Below are positions 13,126 through 25,886 of a stretch of DNA of 64,000 nt, piece by piece. The notes below the pieces were generated by a model, which worked only from the letters and a program-made list of their open reading frames with translations, searched no databases and was not told the DNA's origin. The position numbers were made by a program, and so were the translations under genes. Origin of the DNA: Anarhynchus alexandrinus (taxonomy: Eukaryota > Chordata > Aves > Charadriiformes > Charadriidae); NCBI GenBank assembly GCA_008711295.1, contig VUYV01000081.1:1879408-1943407 (forward strand), given 5' to 3'. Position 1 is the first letter of the stretch, and every line of letters begins with the position of its first letter.

Positions 13126-15805
13126 CCCTCCACGCTACAGGGCTTGCCTCAGCCTGCTGCTGAAACCCCGCTCTGCTTCTCGTATGGGGATGAAGTGTCC
13201 TTAAGCGTTGTGTCCTTACTCTTCCTCAGCTTGTTCTTCGGCCTCGTTACCTTGTTAGGTGTCTGTCTTAACAAGCTAGATTCCGAAACAGCTGCAGCGA
13301 GCCAGATCCCTTCTGCACTGTGTTTTCTTAAACGAAAGCTTCTCGTGGGACAACTTGCACCCACCTCTTCCCTCAACTGCTGCCTGAAAGGTGGTTCTAC
13401 CTTAATCAGTCTGAGGAGGTAAAATTTCCTTCTCCGCACCAAAGGAACCAGGTAGGGCAATGGTCACCCCAGACCAGGGACACCATAAAGCCTTCGTGCA
13501 ATCCTTGGAAGGGACGGGAACTGCTCCTCCAGACATGAGAGAGTGTTCTTGGGCCAAACGAGTATGGTTAATTTAGCTTTGCTTGGGCGTGTGAACGTGG
13601 ATGATTCGCATATCCAGAGTGATAGGGTTATTTATTACAATCTTTCCATCAATTCCAATGGCTGACATCTTTCCATTTAAACTTGATCCTTATAGAAAAT
13701 GCTACCCATTTTTCTCTATTCATCTAAACAAGGATATTGTCACTACTATGAAGAGAATGTATTGGGGTAAGTCAGGAGTTCAATCACAAATGCCTAACAT
13801 TTTAAAAATGCATGTAAAGACCTTTTCAGTCTGATCCTTCAACTACCCAAATTTTGAAGACTTTCTATTTAGTTTCATGGGATTTTGTTGTAATTGACTG
13901 TAAGAATGTGAAAGCCCCTGTGAATGTTTCTGTTTTCTCCAAAGGCTGGATTTCTCCCATTCACAGTTGCGCTGGCTTTTGACGACACTGGGGAATCCTG
14001 TGCTCATGCGTGTTGAGGAGAGAGCTCTTGTACCTTGGATTAAGTAAGAATGTTCTTGGGAGCAAACCCAAAGGGCTAAGAGGAAACTGCCTCACAAAAC
14101 ATTTGAAATGCTGGGAGGTTCTATAATACCCAGGCATTTCAGAGCATTTGTATTCTATAATTTTCAAAGAATAGAAACTGAAACCTGTTTGACTTGAGCA
14201 CCAAAACAGAAAGAGCACGTGACAATGCTTCCAATCAGACCTGCAGTTTTATTTCACTTGTTATTTTTAGAGTGTGTTCTCGCAGATGCACATGTCTAAA
14301 ATTTAATCTATGCTGGGTTGTATTCTTACTGTGTGGGTTAATATTATATGTACATGAAATCTGGTAAAGCATCTGTGTGGTTTCTGTCTAGAAAACGAAA
14401 TAATGCGCTCTAGGTTTAAGGCAAAATGCTTCTTATTTTGTTAGATAACTCTGACCTTGACCCTGCATGAATTTCAGTTATAAAAGTGAGCCGTACCGTG
14501 GGAGCAGGCAGATTATGAGGCTGAGGTTGACATCAATAAATCAAAAAATCATAATAAGACTTTTAACACAATATTTAGTACACAAAAGGTTACGCTACCT
14601 CCGTGTGTAATTATAACCTCTTTAAGTAATAATGATTGCTCAGAAGGCCTCCATTGAAGCAGACAGTGAGGACAAGGTGTGTTAATAGAAACATCTGGAG
14701 ACAAGCTGGGTTTTAACATGGGACTTTTAGCTGTCTCTTAAAGCACTGAGCCCAGCGGCTTGTGTGTCCCATCACTGCTGTTCAAATTCATTCTACCACT
14801 GTATCCTGTGTCTACTGGCACCTTATGAGTTCTTCGAGTTCAACTGGCCAGGGGTCATTTAACGAGTTTGAAGCTGAAATGTCAGTCTCAGAGAGAGAAA
14901 AATAGTTTTCTCCTGGATATGTTAGTGGGCCTGACTTTCCAGTGCACACTATTACATGACATTGTTTTACACACGCGCATACAGTGCATGCCAAGTTTAG
15001 CGTAGAGCTATCGGTGTGTCGGCACGTATGGCTGTGATATCCCTACTAACTTAAAATGAAAAGCATTACGCTGTGAGACACGTTCGTGCAAAGTGTGCAG
15101 ATTACAGCAGGCTGCAGCTAACGACGGTGCGTCTAGGGAACTGTAAACTCCGCCAGCCAAGGTTTTGAGAGAAAATTTGAACGTGTTTAGAATTGTCTTT
15201 TTGAAATGACAGGAGAAAGCACATGCAAATTAAAAATGCATTACAAGACTCATGCTTTTTCTCTGAGTGGTCTGTTAGAATACAGTTGTCAGAGGCAAAA
15301 AAGAACCAAAGGTTAGCTCTGTTTCTACTGCATGAATAATAATTCTATTCTAATGTATGAATAATAATTCATATTTTAATCTGAATAATATTGTTAAACA
15401 GAGACATAACCTTTAAATACACATAAAAGAATTTGTGTTCAAATAAACACCAATTAGTGGGTGAGCTGTGGCTGATGAATACTTTGTACATGATACGTTG
15501 AAGGTAGCAAAAATACCTCTGACCGACATTTCCTGACCTTTGATTTTCAAATGGCTGGAGCCCGGCTCGGTCCATGCAGAATGGCTTCTTAAACACTGTA
15601 TTTTCTGTCCCCAGAAGAGTTCTGTCTGCCAAGATAGCTCTGTCCTGCTTGTGACACAATTCAGCACCTAATCCTGTGCCACCTCAGATAAAAGATGGCA
15701 TTGTTGTGTCAATGGAGCATTTTCTTACATCAGAGCAATGCAAAAAAAACCCAACAAAACAAAAGCAAACTTACAGAGCGACCAGGTTGCATGAGAAGAA
15801 TTGTT

Positions 15806-15841
15806 GTAGAGAAGAATGAGAATGTAGAGAAGAATGAGAAT
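15806..15841 (+). repeat. Tandem duplication, 18-bp unit, two perfect copies
   Basis: GTAGAGAAGAATGAGAAT occurs twice in direct succession inside an A/G-rich stretch. A looser 25-bp-period repeat (ATGAATAATAATTC) lies nearby at 15332-15370. Intronic. Confidence 0.85.
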
Positions 15842-15921
15842 AAAAACAGGAAGAAAAAAAAAAAAAATACTAAATCCAGAGAAGGAAAATCTAAAAGAAA
15901 ACAACTATAAAGATGTAGTGT

Positions 15922-15922
15922 N
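15922..15922. other. Single-N assembly gap
   Basis: One ambiguous base lies in AT-rich intronic sequence. Its true length is unknown, since assemblers often write a single N for an unresolved join. Confidence 0.9.
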
Positions 15923-16334
15923 ATTATTTTCTACTTTGCTACCCCTATTATGAAGGACTTTGTTTCTGAAAGATGGGACTAAAGAAATACCTGCCCGTTG
16001 ATTGATGGAAGTATAAGGGCCTGGAATAACAGTTTGAACTGAGGTTGAAATGGCAATCTGATATGTGAAGGTTTTATTCATTGCTAACTCTGTGAGTTCA
16101 TCAGTCCTCTAAAAATTTTAGTTTTCCTAAAATATTTGGTTTAAGTGCAAGGTTGTATTCAATAATACCTATTGAATTTAACAATCTACGTCATAGTATA
16201 TGCTCTGCTTCAGTCACTGGGACTGCTGCCTTCATTGTATGGCATAAAGTATGAAACATTTAAGTTGTGCATTTGTGTTACTAATCGATGTGTACATCTG
16301 ATAATATTGATCACTGCTGATGAATATTAGAGCT

Positions 16335-16376
16335 GTAAAGCGTCATTCCTTAGACGTAAAGCGTCTGTAAAGCGTC
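16335..16376 (+). repeat. GTAAAGCGTC decamer, three copies in 42 bp
   Basis: The decamer starts at 16335, 16356 and 16367. It is CpG-containing, unlike the AT-rich surroundings. Function unknown. Confidence 0.8.
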
Positions 16377-17039
16377 CATCCCCCTATCGGGCAGGGGAGG
16401 GGGGAATCAAAATTATCATGAACAAGGCAGACTGGCCTGTCAAAAAATAATTTAGTGTTCTTCACATTGGATCATTTTTGTTGGGTTTTTGCTGTGGGGG
16501 AAAAATGGTACCTCAAAGGTAGAGGGATTTTTTTGTTGTTGTTGTTGTTGAAGCTGTTAATTTTCATCTAGTTGGGGAAATAAAATGCTTTTCTGTTTAA
16601 TATGAATTTATAGGAAGCAAGGGACTCGAGATGAGGGAGATGACTTAGGATTCAAAACATTGCAAATGTTTGGCAGGTTTTTTTTAGAGGAAAGGAAAAA
16701 TCTCTTGAGACCTTTGTTTTCTAAGGAACAATATTACAAAATACATAGTTACACAATATAAATTGGCAAATGAAAGAAAAGATTAATGGTTCTGGCAGCT
16801 GACTTAAGCTGGCATATTATCTCAACTTTCTTTTTCATATAAGAAAAATACTTTTCTTCCTTAAAAAAAAAAGGAGGGGGGAAAAAAGGACCCCAAGAAA
16901 TGTCTTACCAACATTTAAGTGCTAGATGTTTTGAATGAACCTATGTTTATTTTTCTGTTTAATCACTTCTAATTATGCAGGACAAGAGAAAGCACTGAGG
17001 AGAGGCCATGATACTTTTTTTTTTTTAAAAAAAAAAAAA

Positions 17040-17040
17040 N
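17040..17040. other. Single-N gap inside a poly-T/poly-A palindrome
   Basis: A run of T is followed directly by a run of A ending at the N. A homopolymer palindrome of this kind commonly breaks short-read assembly, so the local length is unreliable. Confidence 0.85.
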
Positions 17041-17827
17041 AAAGGTGAAGAAAGTGATGTTGTAGTGCAGAGAGGACCCTCAACAAAATATGAGAATGAA
17101 AATGAGAGGTTTCTTTAAGATGCTGTGCATATTACATTTCCTCACAGCCTTGTGCTATCTCAATTACCAGGGTGCTGGTTCTGTTTAATTTTTTGTAATT
17201 TTTTGTGACTTTGTTGAACTGCTTGGTATTCTGTGTTAAGACTAACTCTCATTAATGCTTTCAGATGTTGAAAACACAAAGAAAATATGTACAAAGTCTT
17301 TTCCTCTTTAAAAAATGAAACAAGAATGAATATGGTAATTCATATGATTACCTTTTCCAGGAAGCAAGTACTGTTACCTATATACTGTACTCATCTTCCC
17401 TATGTACAATTGTTGATCCAATTCAGGATCAACACTCTGAAGAGGCTTATCTGCCTGCCAACTCAGTTTGGCTTTAAGTATAACTCACGGCAGATTTAAA
17501 ATAGTAAAAGGCACATATAGTCTTTTCTCCCCTTTTTACCATCCTTTTTTTTTTGGTGGAAGATGTTTAGTTCTAAATTTTACTTGTGACTTTAATCAAA
17601 CTAAAATGTGCTTTAGCAGCTCTTGGCTAACTCAGAACTGCTTCTGAAACACAACTGCTTCACAAAACTAACATAGTACCACCACAAAGACTACATTTTC
17701 TTAATGCTTAACAATTTATAAAGCCAAACCCAAGTGGTCAAGAAAATCCAAGTTTGAACTTCAACCAAAATATTAATCTGTTAAACAGTACAGAATCTCT
17801 CTTGCAGAATTGTAGAAACATTTTTTA

Positions 17828-18262
17828 TCATAGAATCACAGAATGGTTTAGGTTGGAAAGGACCTTGAAGATCATCGAGTTCCAACCCCCCTGCCATAGG
17901 CAGGGACACCTCCCACTAGACCAGGTTGCCCAAGGCCACGTCCAGCCTGGCCTTGAACACCTCCAGGGATGGGGCCTCAACAACCTCTCTGGGCAACCTG
18001 TTCCAGTGCCTCACCACCCTCAAAGTGAAAAACTTCTTCCTCATGTTCAATCTAAACCTGCCCTCTTCCAGTTTGAAGCCATTCCCCCTCGTCCTATCAC
18101 TCCATGCCCCAGTAAAAAGTCCTTCCCCAGCTCTCCTGTAGCCCCTTTAGGGACTGGAAGGCCGCACTAAGATCTCCCCGGAGCCTTCTCTTCTCCAGGC
18201 TGAACAGCCCCAACTCTCTCAGCCTCTCCTCATAGGAGAGGTGCTCCAGCCCTCGCATCATC
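17828..18262 (-). mobile_element. CR1 retrotransposon, 5'-truncated, antisense to FMN2
   Basis: On the - strand it carries the CR1 ORF2 C-terminus ([20 protein letters not shown] and following) and the 3' terminus with ATTCTGTG/ATTCTATG octamers at the 17.83 kb end. Relative to the 4.57 kb copy there is a one-codon-scale frame disruption near CAGTCCCTAAAGGGGCTAC. The 5' boundary is at CR1 consensus GATGATGCG, the same point as the copy at 52656. Confidence 0.96.
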
Positions 18263-21200
18263 TTTTCTGCTTTTAAATCCACATTGAAGCAAATCTTTGC
18301 TCTTGCAGGTGATTTAGTTTGCTGTATCTGGAAACCAGGTGCGCGTGTGTTTGTGCGTGTGTTCATTATTTCCCAGAAAGGTTAGCCAGGGCATGTCTGT
18401 ACCTGTGGTTACGTTGATATTGGTTTGCCCACAGAAGCCTGATCAAATGATGCTGAGATGAAACAACTGCTGTCCATTGCTCAGTATTATTGCTTAGTAT
18501 TGTTGATTTGTCTCTTTTTCTTTTTTTGAGCAGAAGAAGTATTTTCGTAGTTGCCATCAGCTCTGTCTCCTCTCCCTCTCCTTTAGCTTGACCTGCTGCA
18601 TACATTCCCATACATGCATGTGTAGAAACATATGTTGTACATATTTATAAACTGGCCGATGCATTGTACGCAGCAAACTTAAATCTGAATCACTGTCTGC
18701 AACAGCTTGCTAACTGGCTTCAGAATGGAATGGAAAAAAAAATTGAATAATCCATAGCTGCTCTTAAAATATTCCTAATGGATCAGCTCTATTAGCTAGA
18801 AATGCTGTCAGTGAGCCATCTGCAATGTGAATGGCTTCTTTTCTTTCTCATGCGATTAAACTTGGTTTGGCCGTTAGTGCGTCCATTCCTTCCTTCCCTC
18901 CAAACAGAAAAATCATTTACAGAGTCTCATAGTGGTACACAAGGGAGCACACAGAAAAGTCCAGTGATTCATTCATCAAGTTTCCACATTTGAGTAAGCA
19001 GTGAGTTCAGTCATCTCAATCTGCAGTGATTTTTCTGAATTACACAAACACTCGAACCAAGGAAATTAGAAGATGAGAAAAGGAGGAAAGGAACTAACCA
19101 TCTTTCTTGATCTTATTTCCTTACTTACTTGTCAGGGGCGAGCAACTCTTCCATTGTTTTGAGAGATTTAATGTTACTTAATTTTCCTGCAGCGCCAGCA
19201 TGAGGGATATGAAACCCAGCCTGAAATCTCTTTAAAGAATTCTGGCTTTTGCCATGTCAGGATAAGACAGCGGTGTGAACATCACTGCCTTATTTTTAAT
19301 CATGCTTGAAAAGTCAGGCTGTTTGAATCAAAGCCAGTGACCTCCTTTACCTCTTTTAATCCCTGAAAATAACTCGCATGCCCTTCCTTCCCTCTTCCAT
19401 GACTGCTATCTCTTCTCTAATGCACATTCTTTTCTTTTAAGGCACTCACTAAGAGTATAGAAAGCTAAGAACCTTTTCACGTGAGAGATGGACACTAAAC
19501 AAGCTTTGCAATACCTGCTTGGGAATTAATGTTTCGTTTTGCAGATAGGTGAAATGAAAGCCAGAGAAGTCAGATGAGTTTCCCAAGGTTCTATGATGCA
19601 GAAATTAATTTGGGTGTAGAAACACAAGCCTTCTGAGCTCAAGTCCCTTATTTGATTCAAAATGTCTGTGTGCCTGCACATATAGTCAGGAACAGGATCT
19701 ATGGTATTTGCAGATATTTTGTTTCAAAATCTGTTGAAGGATCAAGAGAAAAATTGGAATGGACTGCCCCACTGAAAAGCACCAGAGAAAAGGTATTTGC
19801 TGCCTGGCTGAAATCTGAAAGGATGATATCTAGTCTTGGGGTTATGGCAATGTCGTGCAAATTTCTCTTTGTACCTAAAAAAATCTGTGTCCACTCCTGG
19901 AGTCAGCTTTGAGGTATGTCTAGTTTGACATAAATAAACATTTCAAATCAGATATTCAAAGAGCATGGTAATATAGAGGATTTATTGCTGTGCAAATTTT
20001 ATTATTTGATGCGTTTGGATTCACTTTATTTGCTTTGTCTTTCATGTGTGAATTATGCCACTTTGTCTCGTGCTACAAAAACGACAGCATCAAATGTATA
20101 GCAAGCAGGTTTCCATATGTCTTCTCAATGTACTCTGAGAGACTGAACTGCTAAATGAGGGGAGACTTCTCTGGTTGAAAAAAAATGTGGTAACTGTCTT
20201 GACTGTTTGATCTGCACAGATAGAAAAAATACTTGATTCGTGGAGATTTGTGCCCTGAAGTCTTACTGTGTTGCAGCTGATGTCTTGTGCATTGTTACCG
20301 GGCGTTAGAAAGGTGTGATGTATTAACAGTGACCACCTGGTACGCCGCTGCTGTTTCACGTTTCACAAACAGCTTCTTTCCCTTACCTCCCAGAGTAACT
20401 GCCAGGGAGACAAGCAACCTGGCCGAACGTTTCTCTTCTCCCTATAAGCCCACAAATTCAGCTGTAGCTGTTAGGCACATCTGTATGCATGTGTAAGGTT
20501 GTACTAATTATGCAAGTGGTCAGTCCTCGGGGAGAGTTTTAGTCACCGGAGAAAAAGACATTGGCTATTTCTGACTCCCAGAGGATAGTTGGAATAATTG
20601 AAGAGTAATGGAAGCCTTTGCATCTCAAATAAATGTTAGTGCTATTTATCCATTTTTTGGACCATTATACTGTACCGTATGAATTTCATTTTGTCTTCCT
20701 GTTTCTTGGGATGTTTTCCTGTGAGGGAATTCTGGCTCGTTACCTCAAATTTAAAAGCGTTACTTAGGATGGCCATTCACTGTCAAATTCGTTTCTCGTT
20801 ATTGTCATTTGCAGAATGGTTTGAAGACACGTTTCTCAGAGCAAGGCTTCTTATTTGAACTTCTGATCTTCCTATGTTCTGTAAATCATTAATGGCCTTC
20901 ATTCAAAGAGTTTCCTTAAAAATAAGCCATTGGCTCAGCTGATGCCTCCAGATTTCTCTCTTGTCCTCTATTCCTCATGTTCCTTCAAAAAATGTTGCCA
21001 GTTCATTCTGAGGAATCAAATGAGCCTTTTATATGACTTTGCCACTAGCCAGCTCCAGAGCTGTAATTCTGGGGGAAGGGGCTGGAAGAAAAACCAAAAG
21101 ATCTCCGTGATATATTTGCAGTCTTGCAAAAAGTTGAGAATATGTGAAAGTAGGTAAAAAGCTTAAAATACAGTGGAGCTGACTGATGAATGTCAGGGAC

Positions 21201-21910
21201 GTTCTTTTTGAGTGATTCTGTAGGACCACAGGATAGATGATAAATATTTTCCCCAGTATAAAACGGTGGGAAAATGGAAATAGGTAAGTAAAATGGAATT
21301 TTTTTTAGTTTAATCAGTACTGTCACTCATCCATAAATCACTTGAAAAAAAAAAAATAGAACAAAACCAAGCCACAAAAAAGACATTCGATGTATTAACC
21401 ATGGGCTGACTTACAGAAGAGAGTGCCGTGGTAGGCTAAGGAAGAGAGCTGAAGAAATGGGACGTTGGGGTAACGTGGCATTTGAGTATAAACGCAAGGG
21501 CTTAAAAAGTGAAGGTGTTTTTGTCTTTTATATTTTTCCGTGCTGCGTCTTTGTTGCTCAACAGCTTGGTTTTGCTTCAGCAGATGGAAAAATGAATTAC
21601 AAATTAAGAGAAAAAGTGTGTAGAATTGGATTTGTAAACTGATGTTAAATTTTTAAGCTGTGGGCTTTTTTGTTAAAAAATAGGATAGTTTATGTAGACA
21701 TTTATTTTTTTTCATGTTGGGAAAAACAACTGGAGTATTGAATTCTGAGAACTAGGACCAACAGTTTCACAGAGACTTTGTGAGGTTGACGCTTCTAAAT
21801 GGTTGAATCTTTGTATATTATTGTTACCATTAAATACTTTAAATTATAACAACTGTGAAAGCGCTCTACCTCCAGTTACAATAGTTCATGAAGGAAGATA
21901 CAGCTTAGGA

Positions 21911-22600
21911 TCATAGAATCGTTTTGGTTGGAAGAGACCTTTAAGATCATCAAGTCAAACTGCTAACTTAGCACTGCCAAGTTACCACTAAACCATGGCC
22001 CTCGGCGCTACATCTCACGTCTTTTTAGTACCTCCAGGGATGGCGACTCAACGACTTCCCTGGGCAGCCTGTTCCAACGCTTGACAACCCTTTCAGTGAA
22101 GAATTTTTTTCCTAATATCTTATCTAAACCTCCCCTGGTGCAACTTGAGGCCATTTCCTCTTGCCCTATTGCCTGTTACTTGGAAGAAGAAACTGAGCCC
22201 CACCTCGCTACAACCTCCTCTCAGATAGTTGTAGAGAGCGATAAGATCTCCCCTCAGCCCCCTCTTCTCCAGGCTAAACAACCCCAGTTCCCTCAGTTGT
22301 TCCTCATAAGACTTTTACTCCAGACCCTTCACCAGCTTTGTTGCCCTTCTCTGAACATGATCCAGCACCTCAATGTCTTTCTTGCAGGGCCCCAAACTGA
22401 TCACAGTATTCAAGCTGTGGCCTCACCAGTGCTGAGTACAGGGGGTCGATCACTTCCCTAGCCCTGCTGGCCACACTATTCCTGATAGAAGCCAGGATGC
22501 TGTTGGCCTTCCTGGCGACCCGGGCACACTGCTGGCTCATATTCAGCTGGCGGTTGACCAACAGCCCCAGGTCCTTTTCCGTTGGGCTCAGCAGAGGGTG
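21911..22600 (-). mobile_element. CR1 retrotransposon of an older, diverged subfamily, antisense to FMN2
   Basis: Read on the - strand it encodes [20 protein letters not shown] and [14 protein letters not shown], a CR1 ORF2 block just upstream of the part kept in the other copies. It then gives a frameshifted C-terminus and a 3' end of the type GGTCTCTTCCAACCAAAACG. It differs clearly from the other six copies and carries frameshifts, so it is an older insertion. The 5' boundary is approximate. Confidence 0.92.
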
Positions 22601-23160
22601 TCGGATCGTTCTGGTAGGGTCGTGATGGGCACCTGTTTTCTAGAACATTTGCTCCTGGCCCAGTTTTCTGTTGCATCATTTCTTGTTTAGTACACAACAG
22701 GTTTGAGTGTTAACATTGCTGTGTAGGCTTCAACCCAAGCCATCTCCCCTGTTGTGTCTTAGTATAGATACAACAGGACTTGAAGAACTTTGTTTATAGG
22801 TTTTGAGTCTGTGTTTTGAAAATAGCTTTAAACACAACAGAAAAGCAGTACGTGGGCAGGTGTGGATGTCTGGATTTGCCACGCTCTGGACAGTGCATTC
22901 ATTTTAGCTTTCGAAATGGAAAATACTCTGGTCAAAACCAGAACTCATGATAAATGCCGGATCCCAGCTTTGCTGAAGAGTCACCTTGTGTTGTGCATCT
23001 ATTTCTATACAAAGAGATCAGAACTGTTATGTTTTTTATAGTCTATTATTTTAGATGTGCTACCAAGAATAATTAAATGCCATGTCAGTGTTAAGTAAGG
23101 AAAAAAAAAATCCGCATCAGTGGGTAACGAAACATTTGCTGGTTTTGCTTACTTTGACAG

Positions 23161-23310
23161 CTTTTTGGAAACCGCAGCCTATTTCTGTATGAAACCAAAA
23201 ATGGGAGAGAAAGAGGTGTCCCCGCATTCTTTCTTCAGTATTTGGCATGAATTCAGTTCTGACTTCAAAGACTTCTGGAAGAAGGAAAACAAACTTATTC
23301 TTCAAGAAAG
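23161..23310 (+). CDS. FMN2: FMN2 coding exon (150 bp), last large part of the FH2 domain
   Basis: The exon starts with the third base of a split Ser codon (phase 2) after TTTGACAG. It carries 49 codons and ends in AG (phase 2) before the donor GTACAT. It reads [20 protein letters not shown], then [20 protein letters not shown] and KENKLILQE. This is the highly conserved end of the FH2 domain, where a Phe/Trp/Asp-rich segment packs the final helices. The match to vertebrate FMN2 is near-complete and distinguishes it from other formins. The donor is weak: C at +4 and A at +5 rather than AGT. Because both ends are phase 2, skipping this exon would keep the frame and remove 50 residues. Confidence 0.97.
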
Positions 23311-24638
23311 GTACATTTGTTTGTTTGTTCAAAGGCTTTTCTCAGAGAATGGTATTGGGAGCAATCTCACAGAAAGCAGTCAGCCTTACTTCATTAGCAC
23401 ACAACCTATTGAATGCCTTTTGGATTTTTCTCAGTCTTTTCTTTTTTTTTTTTAACACATTTTTTTTTTCCTAATTGTTATAATTTCTGAATAGGACATT
23501 AGTATCAATTTGTGCTAAAGTTTTTCAGGTCCATTACCTGAATGATATTTTTGATAAAGCGTGTAACTCCTATGCCGCTGTGAATCCCAGCAATGGGAGA
23601 CTTGTTTCAGGTCTGAAAGTTGATTAAAGATTTCCTATTAGCATATTTAGCGAGAACAAGGCAAGGCATCAAGACATCACCTAATGTAAATATTTGTCTA
23701 ACAAAGTTGGGCAAAAGGCAGGGAAGCAGGAAGACAGAAGGGAAGAAGTCAGTTGACCCCATGGTGAGAATAGACTCAGACGGACCCGTGTGGCAAATGG
23801 CTGTGAGCGTGTGTGGTGTATATGGCATAAAGAAATGAGATAGTAGTTATGAAAAATTACCCCTCCTGTCTAGTCTGTGTGTTGGAAGAGCTATGAACTT
23901 TGCTTTCATCTGCATGCAGATACTGCATTGTGGTCTCTCTTTGTTTATAAAAACGATGCCAAGAATTAACCAGTTGTTTAAAAAGTAATAAATGCCGTGT
24001 AAGGACAAATTAAACAAATACAAACATGAAAACTGTAAACACGTTATATAATCCTCCGTCTGTTAGCAGCTTGAGTGACTTTGGCATACAGATAATGAAG
24101 CTACTTCTGAGCCTTAACAGTGACAGGATCGAAGCTTTATGTTTATTAAATGATTGATATCAGTCCACGTTTAGGTAATTTGACAAGAACAGGCCTCTTT
24201 TTCAAGAGTACTCGCCCCGTGTAATGGTCACAGACATCAGATCACCGGCTTAGGAACTCATTGAAAACTTTCTTAGGCACCTCTGTGATCAATGTCGTGT
24301 TTATGTTTAGTGTAAGAGGATACATTTTGGAACAGTCTCACAGTTAAGAAAACTGGATTCTGTTCCTATTGCAAGAGTGTGGTGCAAATGTTATTACAGT
24401 ACGGGAGTTCTCTGGGGATCTATTTCATTTTACTGACTGTCTGACTTAATTTTATGTAATTAAGTATATCTCTTTGGAATTGAGTTGACAGTTAAATACT
24501 ATCTTTGGTTTCCTACGCAGGGATTTAGCTGCCAAGTGAATACAGGTTAATTCCATCTCGTATTTTTTATAGAACAGGATTTAAGAAAAATGTCCTTTCC
24601 TTTCCAAAATACTAGGCTATTTTTCTAAAACAAACAAA

Positions 24639-24664
24639 CAAAAACCCTCCAGAGAGGGTTTTTG
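24639..24664. repeat. Perfect 11-bp inverted repeat with 4-nt loop
   Basis: CAAAAACCCTC and GAGGGTTTTTG flank the loop CAGA. It resembles a bacterial terminator but sits in a vertebrate intron, where that reading has no meaning. Confidence 0.8.
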
Positions 24665-25886
24665 CTGCAAAATATTTTTCTTTAAAAGACATTAACTAAA
24701 TAAGCACAAAACCTCTTCCTCCTATTTTTCTTATACATCTAAAGCTTAGGAGAAGAATGGGATTGTGCTACACCCATTTAATTCTCTCTCGGCTCAATGT
24801 ACGACTGTGCTAAGAGAATGTGTTGAAGCAGCAGAGAAAAAAACATGGTTCGGACAAGGGTGTTTTTAGCCTGAAAGGAACTGACTGTGTATAACCTCCA
24901 ATGTGGTTCAAGGTGCAGGATGCACCAGGGAAGGGGAGAGGACAGTGAGAAAGGGCCCGCAGCGGGAAGGGAACCGGGAGATCCCTAGGAAGAACAGCAG
25001 AGAGACTCCAACCCAGACTCGGAGCTGATGGGATGGAGACTTTCCCGGGGTGGGGACAGACAGCCTATGTAATATCTGTCACTGAGATTAAGACTGAAAA
25101 TGATCCATCCTGAAAATCACAGGTAGATTTGTGTTTTGAATTTTAATTTTGACCTGTCCCATCAAGTTTAAATCTTCCTCTTTGTAGCTTGTGTTTGTTC
25201 AGCTGAGGCAGGGTTTAGGCGTTGGAAACCTTTGATGTCTTGGTTTGCCCTCACCTCTCAGAAGAGTTTGCACGGTGCTGTTTCAGGACTAGCAAAGTCA
25301 AGCTCTCTTTATTGTCTTTTAGGAATTAAAATATTTTGGCCAAATTGGCAGTAAGAGGAACAATTTGCCAAGTAAGACAAATTATTTTCCCAAATATGAA
25401 GAATCTTCTTCGGTAAAACAACTATCTTATCAAAGCCTTTACATGGAAAATACTTTGCCTCCAATCATAGTTCAACCTGATAGCTGAAGTTGTCCTTTAG
25501 GCTTTCTTCCTTGATTTCACATTTCCACTTTCCTTAGTGGAACACAAGATGCTGTGATGTGAAGGTGTCTTGGTATTGGGAAGTCAAGGGATAAAAATCT
25601 TCATGGAAAAATAAGTGTTGCCCAACGGTGTAAGAACGTACAACATGATAGTTTTCAAACTCTCAGCCCAGATGGACGGATCTGTAGGTGACAGAAATCT
25701 GAAAGCTGCCTATTGCTACTGAGATAAAAATGGTTATTTCAAGAAACTGCATTTTACTCTCTAGTTGATGTTTCTGAAAGTTTTTCTGCTGCTAAGGTTG
25801 AGGAGCAGGCTGGAACATTAATGGTCAAAGTAACTTGCTGTAGTTTTGCATTGGCAGCAAAATCTGCCGATGGATGTGGTGAGACT

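Larger units (their letters stand above)
6592..23160 (+). other. FMN2: FMN2 intron, 16.6 kb
   Basis: It runs from a GTAAGA donor to a TTTGACAG acceptor. It contains two antisense CR1 copies (17828-18262 and 21911-22600), a polypurine tract at 9549-9607, short tandem duplications near 12277, 15332, 15806 and 16335, a small hairpin at 13103-13125 and single-N gaps at 15922 and 17040. Short reading frames occur throughout, but none resembles a protein I recognise or has splice context. Otherwise it is AT-rich unique sequence. Confidence 0.88.

Noticed and set aside
24639..24664. Perfect stem with a T run, resembling a Rho-independent terminator
   Set aside because: The host is a vertebrate and this is deep in an FMN2 intron, so bacterial termination does not apply.
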